This document shows, piece after piece, positions 34,428 through 43,800 of a stretch of DNA of 64,000 nucleotides (position 1 is the first letter of the stretch; each line of letters starts with the position of its first letter). Both the position numbers and the translations under genes were made by a program. Under the pieces are notes generated by a model. The model was not told the DNA's origin. It did not search any database and saw only the letters and a program-made list of their open reading frames with translations. The stretch comes from CALOCN01 sp942491735 (lineage in GTDB: Bacteria; Eisenbacteria; RBG-16-71-46; JABDJR01): positions 558,001 to 622,000 of the forward strand of contig CALOCN010000014.1 in the NCBI GenBank assembly GCA_942491735.1, read 5' to 3'.

Positions 34428-34505
34428 GCATCGCCTCTGACAAACCGTTCACCGTGCCGCGTCCGTGACCCCTGTCGCGGGACGCGCAGGCAAGGAACCC
34501 ACCCC

Positions 34506-35657
34506 GTGAGCGCCACCCAGGAACATCTCTTCACGCCCGGTCCGACTCCCCTTCCCCCGTCGGTGCGCGAGATTCTCGCGCGTCCCGCGCTGCACCATCG
34601 CACCGGCGACTTCCAGACCGTCCTTGCGCGCGTCACCGCGGGACTCATGCGGATCTTCGACACCACGCGTCCCGTGCTCACGCTTACCGGGAGCGGGAGT
34701 GCGGGGCTCGAAGCGATGGTGGTCAACCTCACCGACCCCGGGGATTCGGTGGCGGTGCTGAACGCCGGCAAGTTCGGCGAGCGGTGGGGTGTCATCGCGC
34801 GGGCCTACGGTCTCCAGGTGCACGAACTCTCCAAGCCCTGGGGAACGTCGTTCAGCGGGGACGACGTGGCGACGTTCCTGGACAAGGAGGCGGCCTCGGC
34901 CTCGGTCGTATTCGTGACGCACAGCGAGACATCGACCGGGGCATTGCACGATCTTCCGGCCATCGCCGCCGCGGCGCGGGAACGGGGCAAGCTGGTGGTG
35001 GCCGACGTGGTCACCTCGTTGGGCGTGCATCCGGTGGCCTTCGACGCCTGGGGTCTCGACGGCGCGGTGGCCGGATCGCAGAAGGGACTCATGCTTCCGC
35101 CCGGGTTGGCCTGCGTCGCCCTCAGCGACCATGCGTGGGAGCGGGTGGCCAAGAGCAAGCAACCCCGGTTCTATCTGGACCTGGCCCGCGCTCGTGCTTC
35201 GCTGAACAAGAACAGCACCCCGTTTACTCCGGCCATTCCCCTGGTGCTCGCGTTGGAAGAAGCGATTCGTCTCATGGAAGAGGAAACGCTGGCCGGGGTG
35301 CATGCCCGTCACGCCCGGCATGCCGGGGCGTGTCGCAGCGCGGTCGCCGGTTGGGGTCTCGACCTGTTCGCCGATTCCCCCTCCAACGGTCTCACCGCGG
35401 TGCGTGCCCCCGAAGGACGGGACGGCCAGGAGTTCGTGACCCACCTGCGGGAAAACCACGCGGTGCGCATCGCCGGGGGACAGGAACCCATGAAAGGGAA
35501 GCTGTTCCGCCTGGGTCACATGGGCTACTACGATGACGCGGCCATTCGTCTTCTTCTTGAGGCGGTCGAAACCACCCTGGTCGAACTCGGGTGGATCGGG
35601 GAGCGCGGAGGCGCCGCCGCCGGGATGGCCGGTCTGAACGTGGGGGCCACGTCATGA
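34506..35657 (+). CDS. Class V PLP aminotransferase (serine-glyoxylate/alanine-glyoxylate type)
   Basis: 383 residues. The fold type I class V aminotransferase signatures are present: LFTPGPTPLPPSVREIL at the N-terminus, HHRTGDFQ, LTLTGSGSAGLEAMVVNL, the PLP-contacting VFVTHSETSTGALHDL and VVADVVTSLGVHPVAFDAWGLDG, and the Schiff-base lysine in VAGSQKGLMLPPGL. It starts at a GTG (34506) preceded by AAGGAACC. The last base pairs overlap the SerA start (ATGA, 35654-35657). Next to a phosphoglycerate dehydrogenase, the likely role is the 3-phosphohydroxypyruvate aminotransferase step, replacing classical SerC, a pairing known from methanogens and some bacteria. A glyoxylate-linked role is the alternative. 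Confidence 0.9.
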   Translation: MSATQEHLFTPGPTPLPPSVREILARPALHHRTGDFQTVLARVTAGLMRIFDTTRPVLTLTGSGSAGLEAMVVNLTDPGDSVAVLNAGKFGERWGVIARAYGLQVHELSKPWGTSFSGDDVATFLDKEAASASVVFVTHSETSTGALHDLPAIAAAARERGKLVVADVVTSLGVHPVAFDAWGLDGAVAGSQKGLMLPPGLACVALSDHAWERVAKSKQPRFYLDLARARASLNKNSTPFTPAIPLVLALEEAIRLMEEETLAGVHARHARHAGACRSAVAGWGLDLFADSPSNGLTAVRAPEGRDGQEFVTHLRENHAVRIAGGQEPMKGKLFRLGHMGYYDDAAIRLLLEAVETTLVELGWIGERGGAAAGMAGLNVGATS

Positions 35658-37264
35658 ACGCCGGGCCCTGGGTCGTCCTGATCACCGACCCGCTGGCCGA
35701 CGAGGGGGTGGACCTCCTGACGGCGGAAGCGGACCTGGAAGTACGCATCCGCACCCAGCTGGACCCGGACGGACTGCGCGCCGAACTGGCCGACGCGCAC
35801 GCGCTCCTCGTACGCAGCGGAACCCAGGTCACGGCCGAGGTTCTGGCCGCGGCCCCCAAGCTCAAGGTGGTGGGGAGGGCCGGCACCGGGGTGGACAACA
35901 TCGACGTGGTCGAGGCCACCCGGCGGGGCATCGTGGTGATGAACACGCCGGGCGGAAACTCGGTGGCCGCGTGCGAGCACACCTTTGCGCTCCTGTTGGC
36001 CCTGTTGCGCAACGTTCCGCGGGCCTCCGCGGAGCTGGCCGGCGGGACCTGGAATCGCAAGGCGCACATGGGGCGTCAGCTGGCCGGAAAGACCATGGGG
36101 GTGGTGGGGTTCGGGCGCATCGGGCGCGAAGTGGCCACCCGGGCCAGGGCGTTCGGGATGGAGGTGGTGGTGTCCGATCCGTTTGCCACCGAGACCCTGG
36201 TCCGCGAGTGGGATGCCCGGCTCGTCCCCCTGCCGGATCTGATTTCCGGCGCGGACGTGATCAGCCTCCACGTGCCCCTGACCCCGGAGACCCGTCATCT
36301 CATCGACGCCGGGGCGCTGGCCGCCATGAAACCGGGAGCGATCCTGGCCAACTGTGCCCGGGGTGGACTGGTCGATGAGCGCGCCCTGCTCGCGGCGCTG
36401 GACGGTTCCCTGGGGGGCGCGGTGCTGGATGTCTTCGAGAACGAACCCCCGGCCGACCCGGGGTTGGCCGCGCACGCCAAGGTGGTGGCGACCCCGCACC
36501 TGGGGGCGTCCACGGTCGAGGCGCAACGCAGCGTGGCCGGGCTCATCGCCGAACAGGTCCGCGAGTACCTGCTGCGGGGCGAGGTGAAGAACGCGGTCAA
36601 CATGCCCTCCCTTTCCGCCGAGGTCTATGCCCAGGTCCGGCCCTACCTCGACCTGGGCGAACGGTTGGGATCCCTGTCCGCGCAGATCGCCGGCCAGCCC
36701 TTCAGCGCGGTGACCATCCGGTTCCGGGGCGAGTGTCGCGACCTCCCGAGAGCCCCGGTGGTCGCATCGGTTCTGGTCGGGGTCCTCGGCACCCGGGAGG
36801 GGGGCAGCGTGGTGAACTACGTGAATGCCCTTTCCGTGGCCACCGAGCTGGGGATCCGGGTCGAGGAGCGTGCGAGCGACGACGCCGGGGACCACAACGG
36901 GCTGCTCGAGGTCGAGATGAACGGCGACGTGCGTTCCTGCACCGTGGCCGGCAAGGTCTCCCTGCGGGGACGCCCCCGCCTTTCCCACTGGGAAGGGTTG
37001 GGGCTGGACGCCCCGGCGGCCGGGGATATCCTGGTCCTGCGCAACCCGGACGTTCCCGGGGTGGTTGGGCTCATCGGAACCCTGCTCGGGGACGCGGGGC
37101 TCAACATCGCCCACATCGCCTGGGGTCGAAACGCCGCATCCGGGGAGGCCCTGACCTTCATCAGCCTCGATGCCCCGGTGCCCCCGTCCCTCCTGGAGCG
37201 GATCCTCGCCGAGAGCAAGATCCTGTGGGCGGCGCCGGTCGCCCTCCCTCCCGCTTCGCATTGA
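35654..37264 (+). CDS. serA: D-3-phosphoglycerate dehydrogenase, long form with ACT domain
   Basis: 536 residues, the length of type I SerA. It oxidises 3-phosphoglycerate to 3-phosphohydroxypyruvate, first step of serine synthesis. The NAD-binding motif is VGFGRIGREVATRARAFG; LLVRSGTQVTAEVL and VGRAGTGVDNIDV form the substrate side; ANCARGGLVDERAL and His282 in TPHLGASTVEAQ are catalytic. An intervening ASB domain (about 325-455) precedes a C-terminal ACT domain (VLRNPDVPGVVGLIGTLLGD to GEALTFISLD), the usual site for serine feedback. Start is the ATG inside the ATGA overlap with the aminotransferase gene. Its stop lies inside the predicted -35 of the purA promoter. Confidence 0.96.
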   Translation: MNAGPWVVLITDPLADEGVDLLTAEADLEVRIRTQLDPDGLRAELADAHALLVRSGTQVTAEVLAAAPKLKVVGRAGTGVDNIDVVEATRRGIVVMNTPGGNSVAACEHTFALLLALLRNVPRASAELAGGTWNRKAHMGRQLAGKTMGVVGFGRIGREVATRARAFGMEVVVSDPFATETLVREWDARLVPLPDLISGADVISLHVPLTPETRHLIDAGALAAMKPGAILANCARGGLVDERALLAALDGSLGGAVLDVFENEPPADPGLAAHAKVVATPHLGASTVEAQRSVAGLIAEQVREYLLRGEVKNAVNMPSLSAEVYAQVRPYLDLGERLGSLSAQIAGQPFSAVTIRFRGECRDLPRAPVVASVLVGVLGTREGGSVVNYVNALSVATELGIRVEERASDDAGDHNGLLEVEMNGDVRSCTVAGKVSLRGRPRLSHWEGLGLDAPAAGDILVLRNPDVPGVVGLIGTLLGDAGLNIAHIAWGRNAASGEALTFISLDAPVPPSLLERILAESKILWAAPVALPPASH

Positions 37265-37290
37265 CCCTCCCGTAGCGTGGTTGCTACCCT
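37261..37290 (+). promoter_or_regulatory. Candidate purA promoter
   Basis: TTGACC (37261-37266, overlapping the serA stop), an 18-nt spacer and TACCCT (37285-37290). Predicted start near 37297 gives a leader of about 100 nt that contains an intrinsic terminator. Confidence 0.5.
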
Positions 37291-37335
37291 ACCTCGCTCC
37301 TTTTTTCCGGGATGCGGGTTGCATTGCGGATACGG

Positions 37336-37370
37336 CGCGACCTGTCAGCCCGGGGGTCGCGGTTTTTTTT
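37336..37370 (+). terminator. Intrinsic terminator in the serA-purA gap, possible attenuator
   Basis: CGCGACC (37336-37342) and GGTCGCG (37355-37361) form a 7-bp stem, followed by eight Ts (37363-37370). Only 26 nt, including the ribosome site, separate it from the purA ATG. Confidence 0.85.
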
Positions 37371-37396
37371 GTGCTCAGGGCAGGAGACACTGACGG

Positions 37397-38665
37397 ATGC
37401 CCGTTCGGGTCGTGGTCGGCGCACAGTGGGGGGACGAGGGGAAGGGCAAGATCGTTGACCTTCTCAGCGAAGAGGCCGATATGGTGGCCCGCTTCCAGGG
37501 GGGAGCCAACGCCGGTCACACGGTGGTCGTGGATGGTGAGACCACCGTGCTCCACCTTGTCCCTTCGGGGATTCTCCACCCCAACACCACCTGCGCCCTG
37601 GGCAACGGGGTCGTGGTCCATCTCGAACAGCTCTTTCGTGAGCTGGACGGGCTGGGAGCCCAGGGAGTCTCCTGGGAAGGGCGTTTCTGGGTCAGCGAGC
37701 GGTCCCATCTGATTCTTCCCGCCCACCGGGCCATGGAAGAACAGGAAGAGCGGGGGCCGGGAGCGGTCGGGACTACCCTTCGGGGGATCGGCCCGGCCTA
37801 TCGGGACAAGATGGCCCGGATCGGGGTCACGGTCGGGGAGTTCCTGGATCCGGCCGGGTTTCGGGATGCCCTGGCGCGTCAGCGGACCTGGCGTGAGCGC
37901 TCGTTGCCCGCCTTGCCGGTCACCGCGGTGGACCCGGAGGCGGTGGAGGCGGAGCTGGGTCCCCTGAGGGAGCGTTTGGCCCCCCTGGTTCGGGACACCG
38001 GCCTCATGTTGTATCGCGCGGCCCGGGAGGGGGCGAGGGTTCTTCTCGAGGGCGCCCAGGGCACGCTGCTGGATGTGGATCATGGAACCTACCCCTTCGT
38101 CACCAGCTCAAGCGCTGCCGCCGGGGGGGCGTGCACCGGGAGCGGCGTTCCCCCGCGTCTCCTGGACGAGGTGATCGGGGTGACCAAGGCGTACACCACC
38201 CGGGTTGGGTTGGGGCCGTTCCCCACCGAGCTGGAGGATGCTGCCGGGGCCATGTTGCGGGACCAGGGGGCCGAGTTCGGGGCCACCACGGGTCGTCCGC
38301 GCCGGTGCGGGTGGTTGGATGGCGTGGCCCTGCGCCACGCGGTGCGGGTCAACGGGTTCGATCGCCTGGTGGTGACCAAGTTGGACGTCCTCTCGGGTCT
38401 GGAGGTGATTCCCATTGCCACCGGCTACCGGCTGGGTGACACCCTCCTCACCGAGTTCCCGGCCCGCGCGGCCGTCCTGGAAGCGGTGGAGCCGGTCTAC
38501 GAGGAACTCGAAGGGTGGTCCGAGCCGCTCCAGGGCGCGCGGAGCGTCCAGGACCTGCCGGCCTCGGCGCGCCGCTTCCTGGCCCGGATTTCGGAGATCG
38601 CCGACGTTCCGGTTTCGGTGGCTTCGGTGGGTCAGGATCGGGAACAGACCATTCGGCTGGATTAG
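37397..38665 (+). CDS. purA: Adenylosuccinate synthetase
   Basis: 422 residues. It joins IMP and aspartate using GTP, the first committed step to AMP. The GTP-binding N-terminus VVVGAQWGDEGKGKIVDLL and the following RFQGGANAGHTVVVDG are diagnostic, with catalytic Asp and His in WGDEGKGK and GHT. LPAHRAMEEQEE, GTTLRGIGPAYRDKMAR, LLEGAQGTLLDVDHGTYPFVTSS, and GVTKAYTTRVGLGPFPTEL are the conserved blocks; TTGRPRRCGWLDGVALR near the C-terminal part contacts IMP/GTP. CAGGAGA lies 10 nt before the ATG. Because a terminator directly precedes it, expression probably depends on read-through or attenuation. Confidence 0.97.
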   Translation: MPVRVVVGAQWGDEGKGKIVDLLSEEADMVARFQGGANAGHTVVVDGETTVLHLVPSGILHPNTTCALGNGVVVHLEQLFRELDGLGAQGVSWEGRFWVSERSHLILPAHRAMEEQEERGPGAVGTTLRGIGPAYRDKMARIGVTVGEFLDPAGFRDALARQRTWRERSLPALPVTAVDPEAVEAELGPLRERLAPLVRDTGLMLYRAAREGARVLLEGAQGTLLDVDHGTYPFVTSSSAAAGGACTGSGVPPRLLDEVIGVTKAYTTRVGLGPFPTELEDAAGAMLRDQGAEFGATTGRPRRCGWLDGVALRHAVRVNGFDRLVVTKLDVLSGLEVIPIATGYRLGDTLLTEFPARAAVLEAVEPVYEELEGWSEPLQGARSVQDLPASARRFLARISEIADVPVSVASVGQDREQTIRLD

Positions 38666-38692
38666 GCCGGGTCGACACAACAGTTTTAGGGT

Positions 38693-38768
38693 GGGCCGTT
38701 AGCTCAGTTGGTAGAGCAGCTGCCTTTTAAGCAGCGGGTCGCTGGTTCGAGCCCAGCACGGCTCACCA
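38693..38768 (+). tRNA. tRNA-Lys (anticodon UUU)
   Basis: A 76-nt cloverleaf: acceptor GGGCCGT pairs with ACGGCTC (one G-U), D arm AGCTCAGTTGGTAGAGC, anticodon arm GCTGC-CTTTTAA-GCAGC with anticodon TTT, T arm CTGGTTCGAGCCCAG, and encoded CCA. Confidence 0.97.
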
Positions 38769-38832
38769 TTCCCACACACGACGCAGGTGATCATCAGCGC
38801 TCCCCCGTGCGGGAGCGCGCCAGGAGGCATTG

Positions 38833-39900
38833 GTGCGTATCGGAATCCTCGGGTATCCGCAGAGCGGAAAGACCACCCTTTTCAACGTCCTGGCCCGGGC
38901 CCACGCCCCCACCGGATCGTCCGGGTCGTCGTCGGGTGGAGTGAACGTGGGTACGGTCCAGGTGCCGGACTCCAGGCTGGAAGCCCTGCGGGACCTGTTC
39001 AAGCCGAAGAAGTACACGCCGGCCCGGATCGAGTACGTGGACCTCGCCGTGCCCCCGACCGGTCGGGACGCCTCGGCGGCGCTCCTGCCCCAGCAGATCA
39101 CCTCGGCCGACATGCTCCTCGTCGTGGTGCGGGCCTTCCCCGACGAGGCGGTCGCACATCCCAAGGGGACGGTGGATGCGCGTCGCGATGCCTCCGAGTT
39201 CGCGGACGAACTGGTGCTCAAGGACCTGGCCACCCTGGAGGGGCGGGTGGAGAAGCTCCGCAAGATGAAGCAGGTGGGCCGCAAGGACGCCGCGGACGAA
39301 CTGGTCCTGTTGGAGCGTTGCTACTCCCGCCTGGAAGAGGGGCTGCCGTTGCGTGACATGGGACTCACCGAGGACGAGGAGCGGGCCCTGCGCGGCTACG
39401 GTCTCCTGACCGCCAAACCCATGCTGACTCTCTTCAACGTGGGGGACACCCAGGCCGACGGAGCGGGTCTGGCCGGTTCGCCGGACCCGGCCACGCGCCG
39501 CGCCGAGGTGGAAATCGCGGGCAAGGCCGAGTTGGAGATCGCGGAACTTCCGGAAGCCGACGCGAAGGAGTTCATGGAGCTCATGGGAATCACCGAGTCG
39601 GCCCTGAGCCGGGTCATCCGGGCCAGCTACGACCTTCTGGGCGCCTGCTCCTTCTTCACCGTAGGTGAGGACGAGGTGCGCGCGTGGACCATCCCCGGCG
39701 GGTCCCGGGCCGTGCGTGCTGCCGGAGCCATTCACTCGGATCTCGAACGTGGTTTTATTCGGGCGGAGGTGGTGGAGAGCGGGGCGCTTCTCGAGGCGGG
39801 TGGACTCTCCCAGGCCAAGGCCCGGAATCTGTTCCGGGTCGAGGGTAAGGACTACGAAGTGAAGGACGGCGACGTACTCAACGTCCGTTTCAGCGTTTAA
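38833..39900 (+). CDS. YchF-like Obg-family GTPase/ATPase (divergent P-loop)
   Basis: 355 residues with YchF layout: N-terminal P-loop domain, a helical coiled-coil insertion (about residues 110-175) and a C-terminal TGS-like domain ending DYEVKDGDVLNVRFSV. RIGILGYPQSGKTTLFNVL is the P-loop; classical YchF has GLPNVGKST there, so this belongs to a diverged branch. ARIEYVDLAVPP matches the G3 region. IHSDLERGFIRAEVV is the strongest YchF signature. Start: AGGAGG (38822-38827) lies 5 nt before the GTG at 38833; the TTG at 38830 is too close. It follows tRNA-Lys by 64 nt. The protein is probably ribosome-associated, like YchF. Confidence 0.88.
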   Translation: MRIGILGYPQSGKTTLFNVLARAHAPTGSSGSSSGGVNVGTVQVPDSRLEALRDLFKPKKYTPARIEYVDLAVPPTGRDASAALLPQQITSADMLLVVVRAFPDEAVAHPKGTVDARRDASEFADELVLKDLATLEGRVEKLRKMKQVGRKDAADELVLLERCYSRLEEGLPLRDMGLTEDEERALRGYGLLTAKPMLTLFNVGDTQADGAGLAGSPDPATRRAEVEIAGKAELEIAELPEADAKEFMELMGITESALSRVIRASYDLLGACSFFTVGEDEVRAWTIPGGSRAVRAAGAIHSDLERGFIRAEVVESGALLEAGGLSQAKARNLFRVEGKDYEVKDGDVLNVRFSV

Positions 39901-40195
39901 GTCCTGTTCCAGCAAGTCACTACGAATTTCGGATTTACCCCCTTGACGATTGATGGGAAGGGCCTCAAGGTACGCGGTCGAGTGCCGAGAACATTCGGAG
40001 CGATCCTCCGAAGGTTCCAAAGTACTCGTGAGAAAAGCTCCAACACGCGGTCTGCGCGCGGGGCGAAACATAGTCGGCACAATCGGAGGCTTGTGCTCGC
40101 CACCTCACCCAGCGTTTGTTCACGCTCGGGTTGGTCTGGGCGGTTCCGCTACGGCGGGGTCGGCCACGGCGAATCATGATATCCCCTGAATTGTG

Positions 40196-40225
40196 TTGAC
40201 GACTGTTTCGGCTGTATGACATATT
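40196..40225 (+). promoter_or_regulatory. Candidate promoter of the giant surface-protein gene
   Basis: TTGACG (40196-40201), 18-nt spacer, CATATT (40220-40225); TATTCT at 40222 is an overlapping alternative. The predicted start is about 615 nt before the ATG at 40850. Confidence 0.5.
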
Positions 40226-40312
40226 CTCGCACTTCGCTTTTTGCGAGTTGGGGTAGCAGAACTGGTTGTCTCGCTTTGACTTACAGGAGGAGAACGAGCT
40301 AAGCCGGCACCT

Positions 40313-40360
40313 GCGGCGCTAGAGGGAACCGCCCGTTCCTCTTGAGCGCCGCACAGGGCG
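40313..40360 (+). promoter_or_regulatory. Leader RNA hairpin with loop-tail pseudoknot, candidate cis-regulatory RNA
   Basis: GCGGCGCT (40313-40320) pairs perfectly with AGCGCCGC (40345-40352); an inner helix forms between GAGGGAAC and GTTCCTC with one bulged G. The loop CGCCC (40330-40334) is complementary to GGGCG just after the hairpin (40356-40360), giving an H-type pseudoknot. GAAGGTAACGGCAAGCAGC follows. I do not recognise a known riboswitch class. Confidence 0.45.
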
Positions 40361-40411
40361 GAAGGTAACGGCAAGCAGCACCTCACATTCCACGGTCCCT
40401 CGCGGACTGGC

Positions 40412-40439
40412 TCTCGACGGAGATGTCTCGACGGAGATG
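40412..40439 (+). repeat. Two tandem copies of a 14-nt unit in the leader
   Basis: TCTCGACGGAGATG occurs twice in a row; each copy can fold as TCTC-GACG-GAGA. Confidence 0.85.
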
Positions 40440-40465
40440 GTTTCCCAGGGGGGGCGGGGATGTGC

Positions 40466-40502
40466 TGACAGACGCGACATTCAAGACGCGACAAAACTGT
40501 CA
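40466..40502 (+). repeat. Inverted and direct repeats in the leader
   Basis: TGACAG (40466-40471) and CTGTCA (40497-40502) flank two direct copies of GACGCGACA (40471-40479 and 40485-40493). Confidence 0.7.
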
Positions 40503-40849
40503 TTGACGGATCTGCGTTACTTTCGGCCATCGTGCAGGCCTGGTTTGAACGGCATGCGCCTTTTAACGATGGGTAACAGCGAAAGCAAGCGTGGGTCCTT
40601 TTTTCGTGCCTGCTATCGCTCTGCCCGCCCCACTGAATCGACTTTCTTCGTAGCCCATCAGGCTTCTGTGCCTTTCCGGGCATGTCTGGATGTTGTGTTG
40701 TTGCATCAAGACCCGCGTCGACTAGCGGCGTCTTTCGTGAGGTGAAACCCATGATCACAGGGAGTTCACGGATGAAACCGAACCTTGGAGCTAGACCAAG
40801 GAACCGAGGTAGGGACGCGGGTAAGGTGTCCAAGAAGGAGGGTGTAGGA

Positions 40850-43800
40850 ATGGACTGGAGAGGCAAGCTCGCGATTGGTGTCGCCCTTGTGGCGGTAGCG
40901 GTCGTGTTCAGCGTTGCGAGCTTCACGGACGCCCAGGTTCTTCGGCCCCAGGGAGAGCAGCTCGGCGCATTCGCGCAGTTCAAGCTCCCCGACGGGATGC
41001 CGATGGACCAGGGTCCGGCGATCGTTGAAGCTACCTATCGCGACGTGGGGGCTGACAATTCCACCGGCAACGATACGCTGTACGTGGTCTTTGACCGCGA
41101 ACTCAGTGGCGGATCTGTTGCGGGTGCGGATTTCAGGCTCCACCCGAGCCCCGGCGGCATCGCCGGAACACTGACTGCGTCGATCAACAGCGTGTACAGC
41201 AACGTTGTGAACCTCACCGGGTTCACCGCGGAGCCGACCGCGACCGATTCGATCTGCATTGCCGCCGCCGGCGCCATCGATGCGACGGGAGGCGGAACCT
41301 CCAACGAGGACGTCTCGCTCATCCGCATTACGACCGGGCCCGTGATCGCTCGTGCAGTGATGACGGCCGGGTACGGAACGCCGAATGACGTCTCCGACGA
41401 CGAGGTTACGGTGGGTTGGACCCATCCGGTGACCGGCGTGAACACGGCCAACGCCAAGGCCGACTTCGTCATGACGGAGTTGGGCAGTGGCGCGCTGACG
41501 CCGGACGTCACCTTCACGCCGGGTGACATGAGCGCGATCATCACCTGGTTGGATGGCGCCACCACGTCGCCCGTGCTCAACAACGGCCTGGGCCGGATCA
41601 AGCCGGGTGTGTCCCGGATCGGGATGATCGCGGGTGCGGTCGCCGGCCCCGATGGGGGTTCTGATCCGAGTGTTTCCGTGCGTTACCAGCCGATCTGGCG
41701 TGGTTTCGGTGCGGATGCCACCACCTACGATGGTCCCCAGATCATCAATGTGGGCTACTTCGACGCGGAGACCGGTGGTCTGGACGACGACGTGATGACG
41801 ATCGTCTTCAACCGGGACATCATGATCGGCACCGCCACCGCGGGCGACTTCGTCACCTCCGGGACCCTTGGCACTCCGGTGCTGGGTTCGGACGACGGTG
41901 ACCATGTCCTGACTCTGACCGCATTCACCGGCAGCTCGCTTGTCCTGGGTACGGACACCGTCAACCTCTCCGGAGGAGCGGGTCTGACCGATTACCAGGG
42001 GAACGTCGGGCAGCCTGGCCCGGCCGTCGTGATTCATCCGTCCCCGATCATTACGCTCGCCCGCTACAACCAGAGCGGCAGCGCGGATCCGGCCACGGAT
42101 ATTCTCGAGGTCTTCTTCGATATCAACGTGACCGGGTCGACCGGCGACACCACGAACTTCGATTACTTCGGGTTCGACGGTAGCGCTCTTCAGGTGACCG
42201 ACAACACGGACAACGACAATATCCTGTCGCTGGTCGGGTTCTCGCTCGCCAACGCCTGGGCCGAGGGTGATCGTATCCGCATCCGTGCGGGCTCGGGGCT
42301 GCGGGGCTTCGGCCCGATCAGCGGTCCGTTGGGCCCCCCCAGTGATGGGTATGCCGGGCGTGATCAGCAGCGGGTGCGTGACGGCTCGGCGCCGTTCAAC
42401 CTTCTGTACTCGTTCAACACCTTCTACACCCGGGATACGGCCAATCCCACGCCGGCCGATACGGCGTTCGTGGCCTTCAACGAAGGCGGGGTCGATGACT
42501 CCGGTTATTCCGCCTTCTACACCCGGCAGAACTTCCCGGTGGACCTCACCTATGTGACGGCCCACTTCAACAACGCCAAGTTCGTGGCCAACCCCAACCC
42601 GGGCGATACCTCGACGGACGTGAACCTGATCACGACCTTCGACATCACTCCGGGGGTTGGTACCTACTCGGACGGTACGCCGATCGACACCACGGACGTC
42701 GTCCGCTTCGGCCTGATCGCCGCGGACCTCGAAGGCAACCTGGCTCTCACCACCCCGTCGAACCTGTTCTTCGGTGGTCTGGTGGCCGGTCCGGTTCCCT
42801 GCCCGGTCGACTTCCTGGCTCTGATCGACGACAACATGATTCATGTCTCGTCGAACGGTACGGACCGGTTCGTTGCGGGTGATGCCCAGTCCGCGCTCGG
42901 CGCCGACTCGGTGGTTGCCTACGGTGAGCCCGGCTTCCCGGCGGGTCCGCGCCTGGGCGCGGCCGCTGTGGCCGGTAACGGCTCGTTCGGCCCCATGAAC
43001 ATCGGTCCCTACGACGGCGACACGATCTACCTGATTTCGGTGGACGACTTCGGGTCGACCTGTGGCCCTCCCGGCACCGCGATCATCAACGATCTGTATC
43101 CGCCGATGGTTGCCTTTGCCTTCGATCCGCTGCAGCCGTTCAATGATCGTTGCTATTCGGGTGGCGACACCCTGCGGGTCCTGGCTGGCCTTGTTGATCC
43201 CACGGACGGTGGTAGCGGTCTCAACGACCTGTTGCTGGTCCATGCGGATCTGACCGAGTTCGTGACGACGGCTGGTGCGGATAGCGCCGGAACCATCTTC
43301 ACCTCGCTCGGTGCCAACCAGGTCGATGACGACAACGACTGGCTCGACACCGCCGCCAACCCGACCTTCGACGGGAACGGCATCATGGACTTCCCGGAGC
43401 CTTTCATTGACGAGAATGGAAACGGCTCCTGGGATCCGGGTGAAGAGTTCGTCGATATCCCCCGCACGGGATACACCGCGAACCTCTACGACGCGGGTGA
43501 CGCCAACCTCGATTCGAACGATGCGGACGAGCACGGTGTCTACTATCTCGAGTACGCCCTGGTCGCCTCGGACCTCGTGGCGGATCCCACCGGATTCACC
43601 AACTTCGCGGTTCTCGAGGACCTCCCGGTCATTCTGCACATCAAGGACAACGCGACCGGATCCAGCCCCGAGATGGCGGCTATTTCCGAGAGCGGTGCCT
43701 TCAGCAATATCGCCGACGGTTCCCCGGAGCTCTTCGCGGCCGATACGGAGGCGTTCATCGCCACCGAGGATAGCCAGGCTCCGACGGTGTCCGAGATCTC

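Larger units (their letters stand above)
39901..40849. other. Long intergenic region and leader of the giant surface-protein gene
   Basis: 949 bp without a credible gene. The first 290 bp after the YchF-like gene show nothing recognisable beyond an isolated TTGACG at 39942. From 40196 there is a promoter, then about 600 nt of probable untranslated leader with a 5-prime hairpin (CTCGCA/TGCGAG, 40226-40247), a pseudoknot-type fold, tandem repeats and further inverted repeats, described separately. Sequence here is less GC-rich than the flanking genes. Confidence 0.6.

Noticed and set aside
40313..40360. Known c-di-GMP, cobalamin or SAM riboswitch
   Set aside because: The conserved core sequences of these classes, as far as I know them, are absent; only the pseudoknot geometry is reminiscent, so it is reported as an unassigned structure.
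40174..40983. Minus-strand frame of 269 codons over the giant gene's leader
   Set aside because: It crosses the promoter, the structured leader and the start of the giant gene, has no ribosome site and no recognisable domain.
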